A DNA stretch of 64,000 bases from Pseudarthrobacter oxydans (GCF_030812335.1 NZ_JAUSSN010000004.1:248001-312000); one strand, 5' to 3'. Counted from the first letter of the stretch, positions 1-8,236 are shown. Numbers and translations are program-made. Notes: generated from the sequence alone by a model not told the origin.

Positions 1-2
1 AC

Positions 3-404
3 CGCACCAAGGACCTCACCCGGCTGCTACCCGGCACCGCCCGCCCCGCGCACCGCCGCATGGGCCGCATCACCGGCCGCAGCGACGACATGATCATCCT
101 GCGCGGTGTGAACCTGTTCCCCTCGCAGATCGAGGAGATCGCGCTGCGGATCCCCGAGCTGAGCCCGCACTTCCAGCTCGAGCTCACCCGCCCCGAGGGC
201 CATCGGATGGACCAGATGACCGTCAAGATTGAACGCCGCGAGTCCGTCACGATCGAGAGCGGTGCGGCCGCGGCCAAGGCCCTGCAGCAGCAGATCAAGA
301 TCCACGTCGGCTCCTCCTGCGCCGTCGACGTCGTCGAGCCCGGCTCCCTGGAGCGGTCCAACGGCAAGCTCCGCCGGATCTACGACCTGCGTCCCAAGGC
401 CTGA
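3..404 (+). CDS. paaK: phenylacetate-CoA ligase, C-terminal part (5' end outside window)
   Basis: This open frame enters from the left edge and ends with TGA, so about 133 C-terminal residues are visible of a family usually near 430. Phenylacetate-CoA ligase activates phenylacetate with ATP and CoA in the first step of aerobic phenylacetate breakdown. The visible part has the hinge and C-terminal AMP-ligase motif GRITGRSDDMIILRGVN, then a FPSQIEE segment and the small C-terminal domain ending in NGKLRRIYDL, where the Lys is the usual catalytic lysine region of adenylate-forming enzymes. A TetR regulator follows, and paaZ and beta-oxidation-like paa genes lie within 17 kb, which supports the assignment. 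Confidence 0.93.
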   Translation, partial: RTKDLTRLLPGTARPAHRRMGRITGRSDDMIILRGVNLFPSQIEEIALRIPELSPHFQLELTRPEGHRMDQMTVKIERRESVTIESGAAAAKALQQQIKIHVGSSCAVDVVEPGSLERSNGKLRRIYDLRPKA

Positions 405-417
405 CCATATGAAGTCC

Positions 418-456
418 AGCCCGCCGGCCGGCCCACCCGGGCCGCCCCGGCGGGCT
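418..456 (+). terminator. hairpin after paaK
   Basis: A perfect 10-bp stem (AGCCCGCCGG at 418-427, CCGGCGGGCT at 447-456) lies 14 nt past the paaK stop. There is no long T run, so it is a probable rather than certain terminator. Confidence 0.5.
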
Positions 457-489
457 GACTGATCTCCCGATCGTGAGAAACTAGCGACT

Positions 490-1095
490 ATGCCCACAAC
501 AGCAACCAACACCAAACGCGGCCGCCCCGGTTATGACCAGCAGTCGGTCCTGGTGATCGCTGTGGACGTCTTCAACCGCCACGGCTACGACGCCACGTCC
601 ATGGGCATCCTTGCTGAAAACCTGGGCATCTCGAAGTCCGCGATCTACCACCACGTGCCGTCCAAGGGCGATCTCCTGAAGCTCGCGCTGGACCACGCCC
701 TGGGCGGCCTCGAGGCCATCCTGGACCAGCCCCAGGCCCAGACCGGCACCGCCGAGGCCCGGCTGGAGTTCGTCCTCCGCGAGACCATCTCGGTGCTGGT
801 GGAGCGCCTCCCCTTCGTCACCCTGCTGCTGCGCCTGCGCGGCAACACCGAGATCGAACGCGACGCGATGGAACGCCGGCGCACCTTCGACCACAAGGTC
901 GCGGCCCTGATTTCCGCCGCCCGCGACGAGGGCTCACTCCGCCAGGACATCGACCCCCGCACCGTCACCCGTCTGCTCTTCGGCACCATCAACTCCATCG
1001 TCGAGTGGTACAAACCCGGCGGCTCCCTCTCCCCCGAGAAACTGGCCGACGACGTCATCACCATGGCCTTCCACGGCCTCCACGCCCCGCAGTAG
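490..1095 (+). CDS. TetR/AcrR family regulator, probable phenylacetate-gene repressor
   Basis: A 201-residue protein of normal TetR length. Residues about 14-60 form the N-terminal three-helix DNA-binding domain, with the helix-turn-helix around TSMGILAENLGISKSAIYHH. The rest is an all-helical ligand domain. It follows paaK by 85 bp in the same direction. TetR proteins in actinobacterial paa regions typically sense a CoA thioester and repress paa genes. Two near-identical 20-bp operator candidates in front of paaZ and the thiolase operon are its likely targets, but this is inference. The start codon has only a weak Shine-Dalgarno match. Confidence 0.88.
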   Translation: MPTTATNTKRGRPGYDQQSVLVIAVDVFNRHGYDATSMGILAENLGISKSAIYHHVPSKGDLLKLALDHALGGLEAILDQPQAQTGTAEARLEFVLRETISVLVERLPFVTLLLRLRGNTEIERDAMERRRTFDHKVAALISAARDEGSLRQDIDPRTVTRLLFGTINSIVEWYKPGGSLSPEKLADDVITMAFHGLHAPQ

Positions 1096-1275
1096 CGCCA
1101 GGGCCCGCCGGGCAGGGGCCACCGGGCCTGGGCCCACCTCGCTGCCGAGGACCAGCCTCCTCCACAGGTCGCGGCACCTTCGCCTTCCCTTCACCTCCCG
1201 ACCCCCCCGCGCGCCCCCAAACGTCCACGGTTCCGCAGTCCCGCGGTCGCTGTGACGGCGTCCGGCCAAGGCACC

Positions 1276-1368
1276 AGCGGTCCGGGGGCACTTTGAGGGC
1301 CTCGGCACAGGTTTTGCCCTCATAGACCCGTGTGTCCGTTCAATGTGCCCCCGGGCGGCAGAGGGCCC
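1276..1368. repeat. inverted-repeat element, copy 1
   Basis: Left arm AGCGGTCCGGGGGCACTTTG (from 1276) and right arm CAATGTGCCCCCGGGCGGCA (from 1341) are near-complementary over about 16 bp around a 45-bp centre. The same element recurs at 2383-2478, flanking the DUF427 gene on its other side. The rest of the gene-free stretch 1096-1456 is GC-rich and holds nothing else I can support apart from short GC hairpins just after the TetR gene. Confidence 0.7.
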
Positions 1369-1456
1369 GGCGACACCTCCGCCCAGGTCACGGCCACCAC
1401 GCTGGTGAGGTCCGGCCCCCATTGACGGCACCTGGCGCCGGGGCCACGCTGGGGGA

Positions 1457-2314
1457 ATGGCCACGAGACTATCCACGGTGCTCTTAGGCGCCTTTCCCGA
1501 GTTGCGTTACGAGCCCACAGCCAAGAGGGTCCGCGCGAGCCTCGACGGGACCGCCGTCGTCGACACCGTGCAGGCCTACCTGATCTGGGAACCGCGGCGG
1601 ATCACCCCCATCTACGCGGTGCCGGAGCAGGAACTGCTGGCGGAGCTCGCGTCACCGGCCCTGCCGGCGGCGTCGGTCGAGGAACACCCCGTCGCCATCC
1701 GGAAAGGCGCGGCCCCGACGTCGCTCGACCCCTCCACATCGTTTGGCAAGCACACCACGGCCGGCGGGGAACTCGACGTCGTGACGCCAGCGGCGACGGC
1801 TCCCCGGGCCGCCTTCCGCCCCGAGGACCCCGACCTGGCCGGCTACGTCATCCTGGACTTTAAGGCCTTCGACTGGCTCGAGGACGACGAGGAGATTATC
1901 GGCCACCCCCGTGATCCGTTCCACCGGGTTGATATCCGCGCGTCCTCCGTGGAAGTGCAGGTGGCGCTCGACGGCGTGACGCTGGCCAGCACGAACGGCG
2001 CGCAGCTGCTCTACGAGACGCTGCTCCCGGTGCGGTACTACATCCCGCCGGCGGATGTGCGGCTGGACCTGCTGGAGGAGAGTCCGAAGCGGACGGTGTG
2101 CCCGTACAAGGGCCAGGCGAGCTATTGGAGCTACCCGGATTCCGCGGAGGGCAGGAACCTCGCGTGGAGCTACGACCGGAGGTACCTCGACGCCGCCCAG
2201 ATCCACGGCCTCATCAGCTTCTTCAACGAACGGGTGGACCTGACAGTCGACGGCGTGCTCCAGCCGCGCCCGGTGACGCCGTGGTCCCGCCCCAGCGCTC
2301 CCGGGGCGCCCTGA
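1457..2314 (+). CDS. DUF427 domain-containing protein
   Basis: A 285-residue protein with two DUF427-type segments. The first is partial (residues about 15-65, with YLIWEPRR). The second, at about 150-270, contains the family hallmarks LLYETLLPVRYYIP, CPYKGQASYWSY and AWSYDRRY. DUF427 proteins are small single-domain fungal and bacterial proteins of unknown biochemical role. It stands alone between two copies of an inverted-repeat element. A G run directly before the ATG is a poor ribosome site, so the start is less certain than the reading frame. Confidence 0.85.
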   Translation: MATRLSTVLLGAFPELRYEPTAKRVRASLDGTAVVDTVQAYLIWEPRRITPIYAVPEQELLAELASPALPAASVEEHPVAIRKGAAPTSLDPSTSFGKHTTAGGELDVVTPAATAPRAAFRPEDPDLAGYVILDFKAFDWLEDDEEIIGHPRDPFHRVDIRASSVEVQVALDGVTLASTNGAQLLYETLLPVRYYIPPADVRLDLLEESPKRTVCPYKGQASYWSYPDSAEGRNLAWSYDRRYLDAAQIHGLISFFNERVDLTVDGVLQPRPVTPWSRPSAPGAP

Positions 2315-2382
2315 CGGCTGCAGCGCGGGTCAGGCTTGAGCGGGCCGGGGCGCCCTGACGGCCGCGGCAGGCGTCCGGCATG

Positions 2383-2478
2383 AGCGGTCCGGGGGCACTT
2401 TGAAGGCCGCAGCGCCGATTTCGGCCTTGAAGCCCGGTGGATCCGGGTCAAAGTGCCCCCGGACGGCAGACGGCCCCG
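2383..2478. repeat. inverted-repeat element, copy 2
   Basis: Second copy of the element at 1276-1368. The left arm AGCGGTCCGGGGGCACTTTG is identical and the right arm around TCAAAGTGCCCCCGGACGGC starts at 2448. The central part contains an additional AAGGCC...GGCCTT hairpin. It lies between the convergent DUF427 and VOC genes. Confidence 0.7.
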
Positions 2479-2543
2479 GCGGTGCGCCAGCCAAGAACCT
2501 CAAGGAGCACGCCCACCAGCACCGCAGTATCGCCCCGCAGCAC

Positions 2544-2574
2544 GGAAAAGCGCCCCGGCGCGGGCCGGGGCGCT
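2544..2574 (-). terminator. intrinsic terminator of the VOC gene
   Basis: Perfect 11-bp stem (2549-2559 with 2564-2574), 4-nt loop, and on the minus strand the stem is followed by TTTTCC. It sits 30 nt past the VOC stop codon. Confidence 0.8.
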
Positions 2575-2603
2575 ATCAGGATTCGACTCCTGGGATGCGC
2601 CGG

Positions 2604-3011
2604 TTAGAGCTGGTAATCCACCGGTGAGGTGAGGTTCTCGTGAACGCAGAGGATGTTGTGCTCGGTGTCCATGAACCAGGCGCACTTCTCGGAATCCGTT
2701 GTACAAATGTGGTTCTCGGTCTTGAGATCCGGCAGGTCGTAGTCCTGGAACTGGACGCCCTTGGCTTCCATCTCCTGGACGGTCCGCTCAATCTCGGAGA
2801 CTTCAAAACTCAGGGTCGTGTGCTCGGAATGCTTTCCGTCCCTGACGGGCATCAACTGCAGCATGGGGCCGCCTTCGCTGCCATATAGTTCGCTTCCGTC
2901 GTCTGCCTTGCCGCGGAGCGGGAGGCCCAAGGTTTCCGCATAGAAGCGGTGGGCGCGCTCTAGATCATCGACCGGCAGGACTGTTGTGGCTTTGTTCAAA
3001 ACTAGGGTCAT
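2604..3011 (-). CDS. VOC-family (glyoxalase/dioxygenase fold) protein
   Basis: A 135-residue protein starting at an ATG with a strong GGAGGT site 6 nt upstream; a longer frame to 3131 exists but lacks support. The sequence begins MTLVLNKATTVLPVDDLERA and shows the beta-alpha-beta-beta-beta halves of vicinal-oxygen-chelate proteins, with a typical FYAETLGLPLRGK segment and a C-terminal NILCVHENL strand. VOC proteins include glyoxalases, dioxygenases and resistance proteins, and the substrate cannot be told from sequence. It is transcribed alone away from paaZ. Confidence 0.85.
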   Translation of the reverse strand: MTLVLNKATTVLPVDDLERAHRFYAETLGLPLRGKADDGSELYGSEGGPMLQLMPVRDGKHSEHTTLSFEVSEIERTVQEMEAKGVQFQDYDLPDLKTENHICTTDSEKCAWFMDTEHNILCVHENLTSPVDYQL

Positions 3012-3078
3012 TTCGCCACCTCCTACGTAGAAAATTTTACGCCGGAGCGGGGCCGAAAGAGCCTGCAAATCTACGCGC

Positions 3079-3135
3079 CGAGGTGAGACTTCGCGCCCAT
3101 GTCCACGCGGACAATGGGCGCGTAATCTCACCTCG
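3079..3135. repeat. 57-nt hairpin-forming inverted repeat
   Basis: Arms 3079-3100 and 3114-3135 (22 nt each, about 20 matches) flank a 12-nt loop GTCCACGCGGAC that is itself a small palindrome. The arms carry GAGGTGAGA / TCTCACCTC ends. It lies downstream of paaZ and upstream of the VOC promoter. It could fold in RNA from either strand. Confidence 0.75.
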
Positions 3136-3136
3136 G

Positions 3137-3244
3137 CGGGAGCGTCAGCACCGGAACCGCCACACGTGCGAGAGCGTCAGCACCGGCACCGCCACACGTG
3201 CGGGAGCGTCAGCACCGGAACTGCCACACGTGCGGGAGCGTCAG
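3137..3244. repeat. 32-bp direct tandem repeat, 3.4 copies
   Basis: Units start at 3137, 3169, 3201 and 3233 (last one partial). Each has the pattern CGGGAGCGTCAGCACCGG followed by a cytosine-rich part ending CCACACGTG, so each full unit ends in the palindrome CACGTG. The array abuts the paaZ stop codon at 3252. Confidence 0.9.
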
Positions 3245-3251
3245 GGGGTGC

Positions 3252-5363
3252 TTATTTCTCCACGAGGGTGAGGACGTCGTAGGTGGCCACGATCTCGTCG
3301 TTCTGGTTGGTCAGGACGGCGTCCCAGGCCACCTCGCCGTACTCGTCGGTCTCGCGCGGGGTGATCTTCTTCGCGGTCAGGGTGACCCGGATGGAATCGC
3401 CCGCGGCCACCGGAGTGATGAAGCGCAGGCTTTCCAGGCCGTAGTTGGCCAGCACGGGGCCCGGCGCGGGCTCCACGAACAGCCCGGCGCCCCAGGCCAG
3501 CAGCAGGTAGCCGTGCGCGACGATGCCCGGGAAGAACGGGTTCGCCTCGGCGGCGGCCTGGTTGGTGTGGGCGTAGAAGGTGTCGCCGGTGGAGTTGGCG
3601 AACTTCGTGATCTCGTCCAGGGTCACTTCGCGCAGCTCGGAGCGGATCGCGTCCCCGATGTGCAGGGTGCTCAGGTGCTTCCGGAACGGGTGCTGGCCCT
3701 CGGTCTCGAGCGTGAAGTTGCGGTCGGCGCCGGTGTGCCAGACGCCGGTGACCGCGGTCAGCATGTTCGGTGAGCCCTGGATGGCGGTGCGCTGCATGTG
3801 GTGCAGCACGGAGCGGATGCCGCCGAGCTCCTCGCCGCCGCCGGCGCGGCCGGGTCCGCCGTGGACCAGGTGCGGGACGGGTGAGCCGTGGCCGGTGGAG
3901 CTGCGGGCGTCCTCGCGGTTGAGCATGTGCACGCGGCCGTGGTGGGCGGCGATGCCGGTGACGAGTTCGCGGGCGACGTCGGGGTCGTTGGTGCAGACCG
4001 AGGCGACGAGCGAGCCGCCACCGCGGGCGGCGAGGCGGACGGCGTCGGCCAGGTCCGTGTAGCCGATCACCGAGGAGACCGGGCCGAAGGCTTCGAGCGA
4101 GTGGACCTCGTCGGCCTCCGGATCAGCCCAGCTCAGCAGCACCGGGGACATAAACGCGCCGTCGTCGACGACGCCGACCGTGCCGTCCGCGCTGGTGACC
4201 TTCGGCGAGTCGAGCGTGCCGTAGGCGAGTTCGCCGCCGGCGTCGAGCATGGACTGGACGGCCGCGCGCACATCGGCGAGCTGCTCCAGGGATGCCAGGG
4301 CGCCCATGTTGACGCCCTCGGCGCGCGGGTCACCGAGGACCACGCGCTGCTGGATCCGCTCCCCGACGGCGGTGACGACGTCCTGCACCAGCTCCTGCGG
4401 CACGATGGCGCGGCGGATCGAGGTGCACTTCTGGCCGGCCTTGGCGGTCATCTCGGTGACGAGGGACTTGATGAAGGCGTCGAACTCCGGGGTGCCCTTG
4501 ACGGCGTCCGGGCCCAGGATCGAGGCGTTCAGGGAGTCGGTTTCCGAGGTGAAGCGGACCCCGCCCTTGACCACGTTGACGTGGGACTTGAGCGTGTTGG
4601 CGGTCGACGCGGAGCCGGTGAAGGCCACGATGTCGCGGTAGTCGAGGTGGTCCAGCATGGTGCGGACCGAGCCGGAAATCAGCTGCAGCGAGCCCTTGGG
4701 CAGAATGCCGGATTCGATCATTGCCCGGACCACGGCGGCGGTGACGTAGCCGGTGGGGGTGGCGGGTTTGACGATCGTGGGCACGCCGGCAATGAACGCG
4801 GGGGCCAGCTTCTCGAGCATGCCCCAGACCGGGAAGTTGAAGGCGTTGATCTGCACGGCGACGCCGGGGATGCGGGTGTAGATGTGCTCGCCGGCGAAGG
4901 AGCCGTCCTTGGACAGCACCTCCATGGGACCGTCCACGATCACCTGGGCGTTGGGCAGTTCGCGCCGGCCCTTGGAGCCGAAGGTGAAGAGCACGCCGAT
5001 GCCGCCGTCGATGTCGACCATCGAGTCGATCTTGGTGGCGCCGGTCTGGGCGGAGAGCGCGTAGAACTCCTCGCGGCGGCCGTTCAGGTACTGCGCGAGC
5101 TCCTTGAGCTTGAGCGCGCGCTGGTGGAAGGTCAGCTTGCCGAGTTCCGCCTGGCCCGTGGTGCGTCCGTACTCCACGACGGCGGCGAGGTCGAGTCCTT
5201 CGGTGCTCACCTTGGCGAGGAGTTCACCCGTGCTCGCGTCCAGGACGGAGGCGGCGCCGGCCGCGGAGCCGGCGTCGGGGGTCCACCAGGAATCCCTGAT
5301 GAAGCTGGGAACGATCTCGACAGTGTCTACTGTGGGTTCCGGAGCAGTTGCAGTGGTGGTCAT
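3252..5363 (-). CDS. paaZ: bifunctional oxepin-CoA hydrolase / 3-oxo-5,6-dehydrosuberyl-CoA semialdehyde dehydrogenase PaaZ
   Basis: A 703-residue fusion close to the usual PaaZ length of about 680. It opens the oxepin-CoA ring and oxidises the resulting aldehyde in phenylacetate degradation. Residues about 15-540 are an NAD(P)-dependent aldehyde dehydrogenase with VAFTGSASTAN, the general-base Glu274 in TSETDSLN and the nucleophile Cys313 in AGQKCTSIRR. The C-terminal part from about residue 555 is an (R)-specific enoyl-CoA hydratase of the MaoC fold, with an FANSTGDTFYAHTN Asp/His motif and GIVAHGYLLL. A GGAAGG ribosome site precedes the ATG. It is divergent from the thioesterase gene and an operator candidate lies between them. 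Confidence 0.96.
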   Translation of the reverse strand: MTTTATAPEPTVDTVEIVPSFIRDSWWTPDAGSAAGAASVLDASTGELLAKVSTEGLDLAAVVEYGRTTGQAELGKLTFHQRALKLKELAQYLNGRREEFYALSAQTGATKIDSMVDIDGGIGVLFTFGSKGRRELPNAQVIVDGPMEVLSKDGSFAGEHIYTRIPGVAVQINAFNFPVWGMLEKLAPAFIAGVPTIVKPATPTGYVTAAVVRAMIESGILPKGSLQLISGSVRTMLDHLDYRDIVAFTGSASTANTLKSHVNVVKGGVRFTSETDSLNASILGPDAVKGTPEFDAFIKSLVTEMTAKAGQKCTSIRRAIVPQELVQDVVTAVGERIQQRVVLGDPRAEGVNMGALASLEQLADVRAAVQSMLDAGGELAYGTLDSPKVTSADGTVGVVDDGAFMSPVLLSWADPEADEVHSLEAFGPVSSVIGYTDLADAVRLAARGGGSLVASVCTNDPDVARELVTGIAAHHGRVHMLNREDARSSTGHGSPVPHLVHGGPGRAGGGEELGGIRSVLHHMQRTAIQGSPNMLTAVTGVWHTGADRNFTLETEGQHPFRKHLSTLHIGDAIRSELREVTLDEITKFANSTGDTFYAHTNQAAAEANPFFPGIVAHGYLLLAWGAGLFVEPAPGPVLANYGLESLRFITPVAAGDSIRVTLTAKKITPRETDEYGEVAWDAVLTNQNDEIVATYDVLTLVEK

Positions 5364-5410
5364 CGTTGACGGGTCCTTCCAACAGGGGCAAGATCAACAC
5401 GGCCAGCATT

Positions 5411-5430
5411 ACTGACCGTCCGTTCGGTAA
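5411..5430. promoter_or_regulatory. TetR-type operator candidate between paaZ and the thioesterase gene
   Basis: ACTGACCGTCCGTTCGGTAA contains the palindrome ACCG-TCCGTT-CGGT. Seventeen of 20 bases are shared with the site at 17205-17224 in front of the thiolase operon, so a common regulator is likely, probably the TetR protein at 490-1095. Confidence 0.7.
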
Positions 5431-5525
5431 TATGTCTACAGTACATGAATGAGGCCTGCCGCACACTAGCTGCGGCGGCACTGACCCGCCGGGACCCCTG
5501 GATTTCCGGCCACAGAGGAGACGTT

Positions 5526-5942
5526 ATGACGCCCGAACCCCGCAGTACCGAGCTGTGGAAGATCACCCTCGGCGAACTCGACGAGAAAATGGGCGTGAAG
5601 ATCGTCGAGGAATCCGTCGAACGGGTCGTCGCCACCATGCCGGTGGAGGGCAACCGGCAGTCCTTCGGGCTGCTGCACGGCGGCGCGTCGCTGGCGGTCG
5701 GGGAGGCGGTGGGCTCCTGGGCCGCGGTCATCCACGCCAGCACGCTGGGCAAGACCGCCGTCGGCGTGGACGTCTCCGCCACCCACCACAAGTCCGCCCG
5801 CGAGGGGCTCATCACGATCACCGCGACCCCGATCCACCTCGGCGGCACCATCACCACCCACGAGGTGCTGATCAGCAACGCCGCCGGCGAACGGCTCTGC
5901 ACGCTGCGGATCACGAACCTGCTGCTGGACCGCAAGGGCTGA
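5526..5942 (+). CDS. hotdog-fold acyl-CoA thioesterase (PaaI- or MenI/YdiI-like)
   Basis: A 138-residue thioesterase. I chose the ATG at 5526 because GAGGAG lies 5 nt upstream; a frame open from 5445 has no ribosome site. The active-site region FGLLHGGASLAVGEAVGSWA matches the hotdog group in which a Glu follows the HGG loop, and the body aligns by eye with E. coli YdiI/MenI (ELWK..TL.EL start, THHK, HLGG). Context next to paaZ suggests PaaI, which salvages stalled phenylacetyl-CoA-derived thioesters. The sequence pattern fits 1,4-dihydroxy-2-naphthoyl-CoA thioesterase at least as well, and menB, menE and menA lie 22 kb away. Either role is possible. Confidence 0.85.
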   Translation: MTPEPRSTELWKITLGELDEKMGVKIVEESVERVVATMPVEGNRQSFGLLHGGASLAVGEAVGSWAAVIHASTLGKTAVGVDVSATHHKSAREGLITITATPIHLGGTITTHEVLISNAAGERLCTLRITNLLLDRKG

Positions 5943-6056
5943 GCGGGCGAACAGGGCAAAAATCCCGCCGGCTGCATCCAAACAGCGCCCCCGGCCGGTA
6001 GTAACGGTGTAAGCAAATCACCGCCCGGATCCGGGCAACTCAACGAGGAGTTTGAA

Positions 6057-6776
6057 ATGCGCAAAACCGTTTATGCCGCCGGGGCCGTGTCCATGGTGGC
6101 GGCACTCGCCTTCGCCGCCCCCGCCCAGGCCGGCGGGAAGCACGACGGCGGCGGGCGCCACAGCGACGATGCCCTCCTGTCCGTCCTGCATGGCGTCCCT
6201 GGCCTGACCGTGGATGTGTGGGTGGACGGCAAGCTCACCCTGGATGACTTCGAGCCCGGCGATCTCGCCGGCCCGCTGGAGCTCGACGGCGGCAGCTACA
6301 AGATCGCCATCACGGCCTCCGACGCCACCAGCGCCGACAATCCAGTGATCGGCCCGGTCAAGGTCCATCTCAAGGAGGGCCGGAACTACACCGCCGTCGC
6401 GCACCTGGATGCCGACGGGGACCCCACCGCCACCCTGTTCAAGAACACCACCCGGCCCAGTCCCGAGGGCGAGGGCAGGCTGACCGTCCGGCACGTGGCG
6501 GCGGCGCCCGCCGTCGACGTCCTTGCCGGCGACACCGCGGTGATCGAGGACCTGGAGAACCCCGAGCAGGAGGTGCTGACGCTGGAGGCCGGAACGGTGT
6601 CCGCCTCGGTTGCGGCCGCCGGCACCACCGAGGCCCTGATCGGCCCGGCGGATGTTCCGGTCGAGGAGGGCAAGAACACGATTGTGTACGCCTGGGGCAG
6701 CCTGGAGGACGACACGCTCGGCGTGGCCGTCCAGGTGGTCGACTCGGCCAAATGGCGCGACCACGACCGGCACTGA
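6057..6776 (+). CDS. secreted DUF4397 domain-containing protein
   Basis: A 239-residue exported protein. A signal peptide covers residues 1-25 with a cleavage-like APAQAGG end. Two beta-rich repeats follow, each starting with an LSVLHGVPG or LTVRHVAAAPAVDV motif, as in the DUF4397 family (domain at about 38-160, second half at about 145-230). No cysteines or anchoring signal are seen, so it is probably released or loosely wall-bound. Its biochemical role is unknown. A GAGGAG site precedes the ATG. Confidence 0.88.
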   Translation: MRKTVYAAGAVSMVAALAFAAPAQAGGKHDGGGRHSDDALLSVLHGVPGLTVDVWVDGKLTLDDFEPGDLAGPLELDGGSYKIAITASDATSADNPVIGPVKVHLKEGRNYTAVAHLDADGDPTATLFKNTTRPSPEGEGRLTVRHVAAAPAVDVLAGDTAVIEDLENPEQEVLTLEAGTVSASVAAAGTTEALIGPADVPVEEGKNTIVYAWGSLEDDTLGVAVQVVDSAKWRDHDRH

Positions 6777-6840
6777 GCCGCTGATGGCCGGTGAGGCGTT
6801 TGATGACCGAGGCGCCGGCCCGGCCCTGAAGAGCTGACCA

Positions 6841-6868
6841 GCAGCGCGTCCCGCAGGGGATGCGCTGC
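6841..6868 (+). terminator. hairpin after the DUF4397 gene
   Basis: Arms GCAGCGCGTCCC (6841-6852) and GGGATGCGCTGC (6857-6868) pair with one mismatch around a 4-nt loop, 65 nt past the stop. No T run follows. Confidence 0.45.
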
Positions 6869-7006
6869 CGGTCCTGCGTACACCGGTCCCGCCCGCTGAT
6901 GTAGGGCCGATGTACCCGCAACGCCCCGGACCCGGACTGTTAGCTTGGAAGTGCTGATTCACCCGACACCGCCGGGTAATACCGGTCGCACCGGAAGGGA
7001 TCCACC

Positions 7007-8215
7007 ATGCTCTCAGACACCTCACTTCCCGTCATCAAGGCAACGCTGCCTGTCGTCGGCGAGCACATCGAGGAGATCGCCAAACGCTTCTACAAACACA
7101 TGTTCGAAGCGCGGCCGGACCTCCTGGACGGGCTCTTCAACCGGGGGAACCAGGCGGACGGCCGCCAGCAGCAGGCCCTCGCCGGGTCCATCGCGGCGTT
7201 CGCCGGGCTGCTTGTGGACAACGTGGACCAGATCCCGGACCACCTCCTCTCACGCGTCGCGCACAAACACGTCTCGCTGGGGCTGAGCCCGGACCAGTAC
7301 CAGGTTGTCCACGACCACCTCATGTGGGCCATCGTGGATGTGCTGGGCGATGCCGTCACCCCCGACGTCGCCGCAGCCTGGGACGAGGTCTACTGGCTGA
7401 TGGCGAACATGCTGATCAACAAGGAACGCGGGCTGTACAACGCGGTCCACCTCACCCCGGACACAATCTGGCGGACCTGGCGGGTGGTCGAGCGGATCCA
7501 GGAGACGGACGACGTGGTCCGGTTCGTGGTCGAGCGGGTCGACGAGCGCGAGGTCAAACCGTCCCTGCCGGGGCAGTACGTCACGATCAAAATGCGCATG
7601 CACGACGGCGTGCACCAGCCCCGGCAGTACAGCCTGACGAAGGCCGACGACGGGCAGCACCGCCAGTTCGCGGTGAAGCGGGTCCACGGGCTCGAGACCC
7701 CCGACGGCGAGATGTCCAACCTGCTCCACAACGAAGTCCAGGTGGGCGACGAGGTGGTCCTCTCGGCACCGTTCGGTGACGTGGTGATGGAGTACACGGA
7801 CCGGCCCCTGGTCCTGGCCAGCGCGGGAATCGGGATCACCCCGATGGCCGGCATGCTCTCGCACCTCGTGAAGTCCGGCTCCCAGCGGCAGGTGATGCTG
7901 CTGCACGCCGATGACAGCGAGGAGTCCTTCCCGCTCCGGGGGCAGGTCCGGGAGGACCTGGCCGCGCTGCCCGACGGGACGCTGAAGACCTGGTTCCTGA
8001 ACACCACCGTGGGCGGGTCGGCGTCCGGCTCCGAGTTCTCCGGCTTCATGGACGTCGGAGCGGTGGACCTCCCCGACGACGCCGAGTACTACCTCTGCGG
8101 TCCCCTGCCGTTCCTGAAGTCCGTCCGCAGCGCGCTGGTGGCCGGCGGCGTGCCCGCCAAGGACATCCAGTACGAGGTGTTCGGCCCGGACCTCTGGCTG
8201 GCTGACTTCCAGTAG
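7007..8215 (+). CDS. hmp: flavohemoprotein, nitric oxide dioxygenase
   Basis: A 402-residue protein of standard length. It uses NAD(P)H to convert NO and O2 to nitrate in the cytoplasm. Residues 1-140 are the globin with distal Tyr29 and proximal His88 (HKHVSLGL). A ferredoxin-reductase-like FAD domain follows with RQYSLT, and the NAD domain has GIGITPMAGML and ends YEVFGPDLW. It stands alone, with a GAAGGGA ribosome site. I could not see a convincing NsrR or other nitrosative-stress operator upstream. Confidence 0.95.
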   Translation: MLSDTSLPVIKATLPVVGEHIEEIAKRFYKHMFEARPDLLDGLFNRGNQADGRQQQALAGSIAAFAGLLVDNVDQIPDHLLSRVAHKHVSLGLSPDQYQVVHDHLMWAIVDVLGDAVTPDVAAAWDEVYWLMANMLINKERGLYNAVHLTPDTIWRTWRVVERIQETDDVVRFVVERVDEREVKPSLPGQYVTIKMRMHDGVHQPRQYSLTKADDGQHRQFAVKRVHGLETPDGEMSNLLHNEVQVGDEVVLSAPFGDVVMEYTDRPLVLASAGIGITPMAGMLSHLVKSGSQRQVMLLHADDSEESFPLRGQVREDLAALPDGTLKTWFLNTTVGGSASGSEFSGFMDVGAVDLPDDAEYYLCGPLPFLKSVRSALVAGGVPAKDIQYEVFGPDLWLADFQ

Positions 8216-8236
8216 CGGCGGCGGCCGACGGCGGCA

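Noticed and set aside
3137..3244. 32-bp tandem repeats as a CRISPR array
   Set aside because: Head-to-tail units without spacers and no cas genes nearby.
3888..5369. Long open frame (493 codons) on the plus strand opposite paaZ
   Set aside because: It is antisense to a fully supported PaaZ with catalytic motifs; its composition (His/Gly/Asp/Val-rich) is what high-GC complementary strands give.
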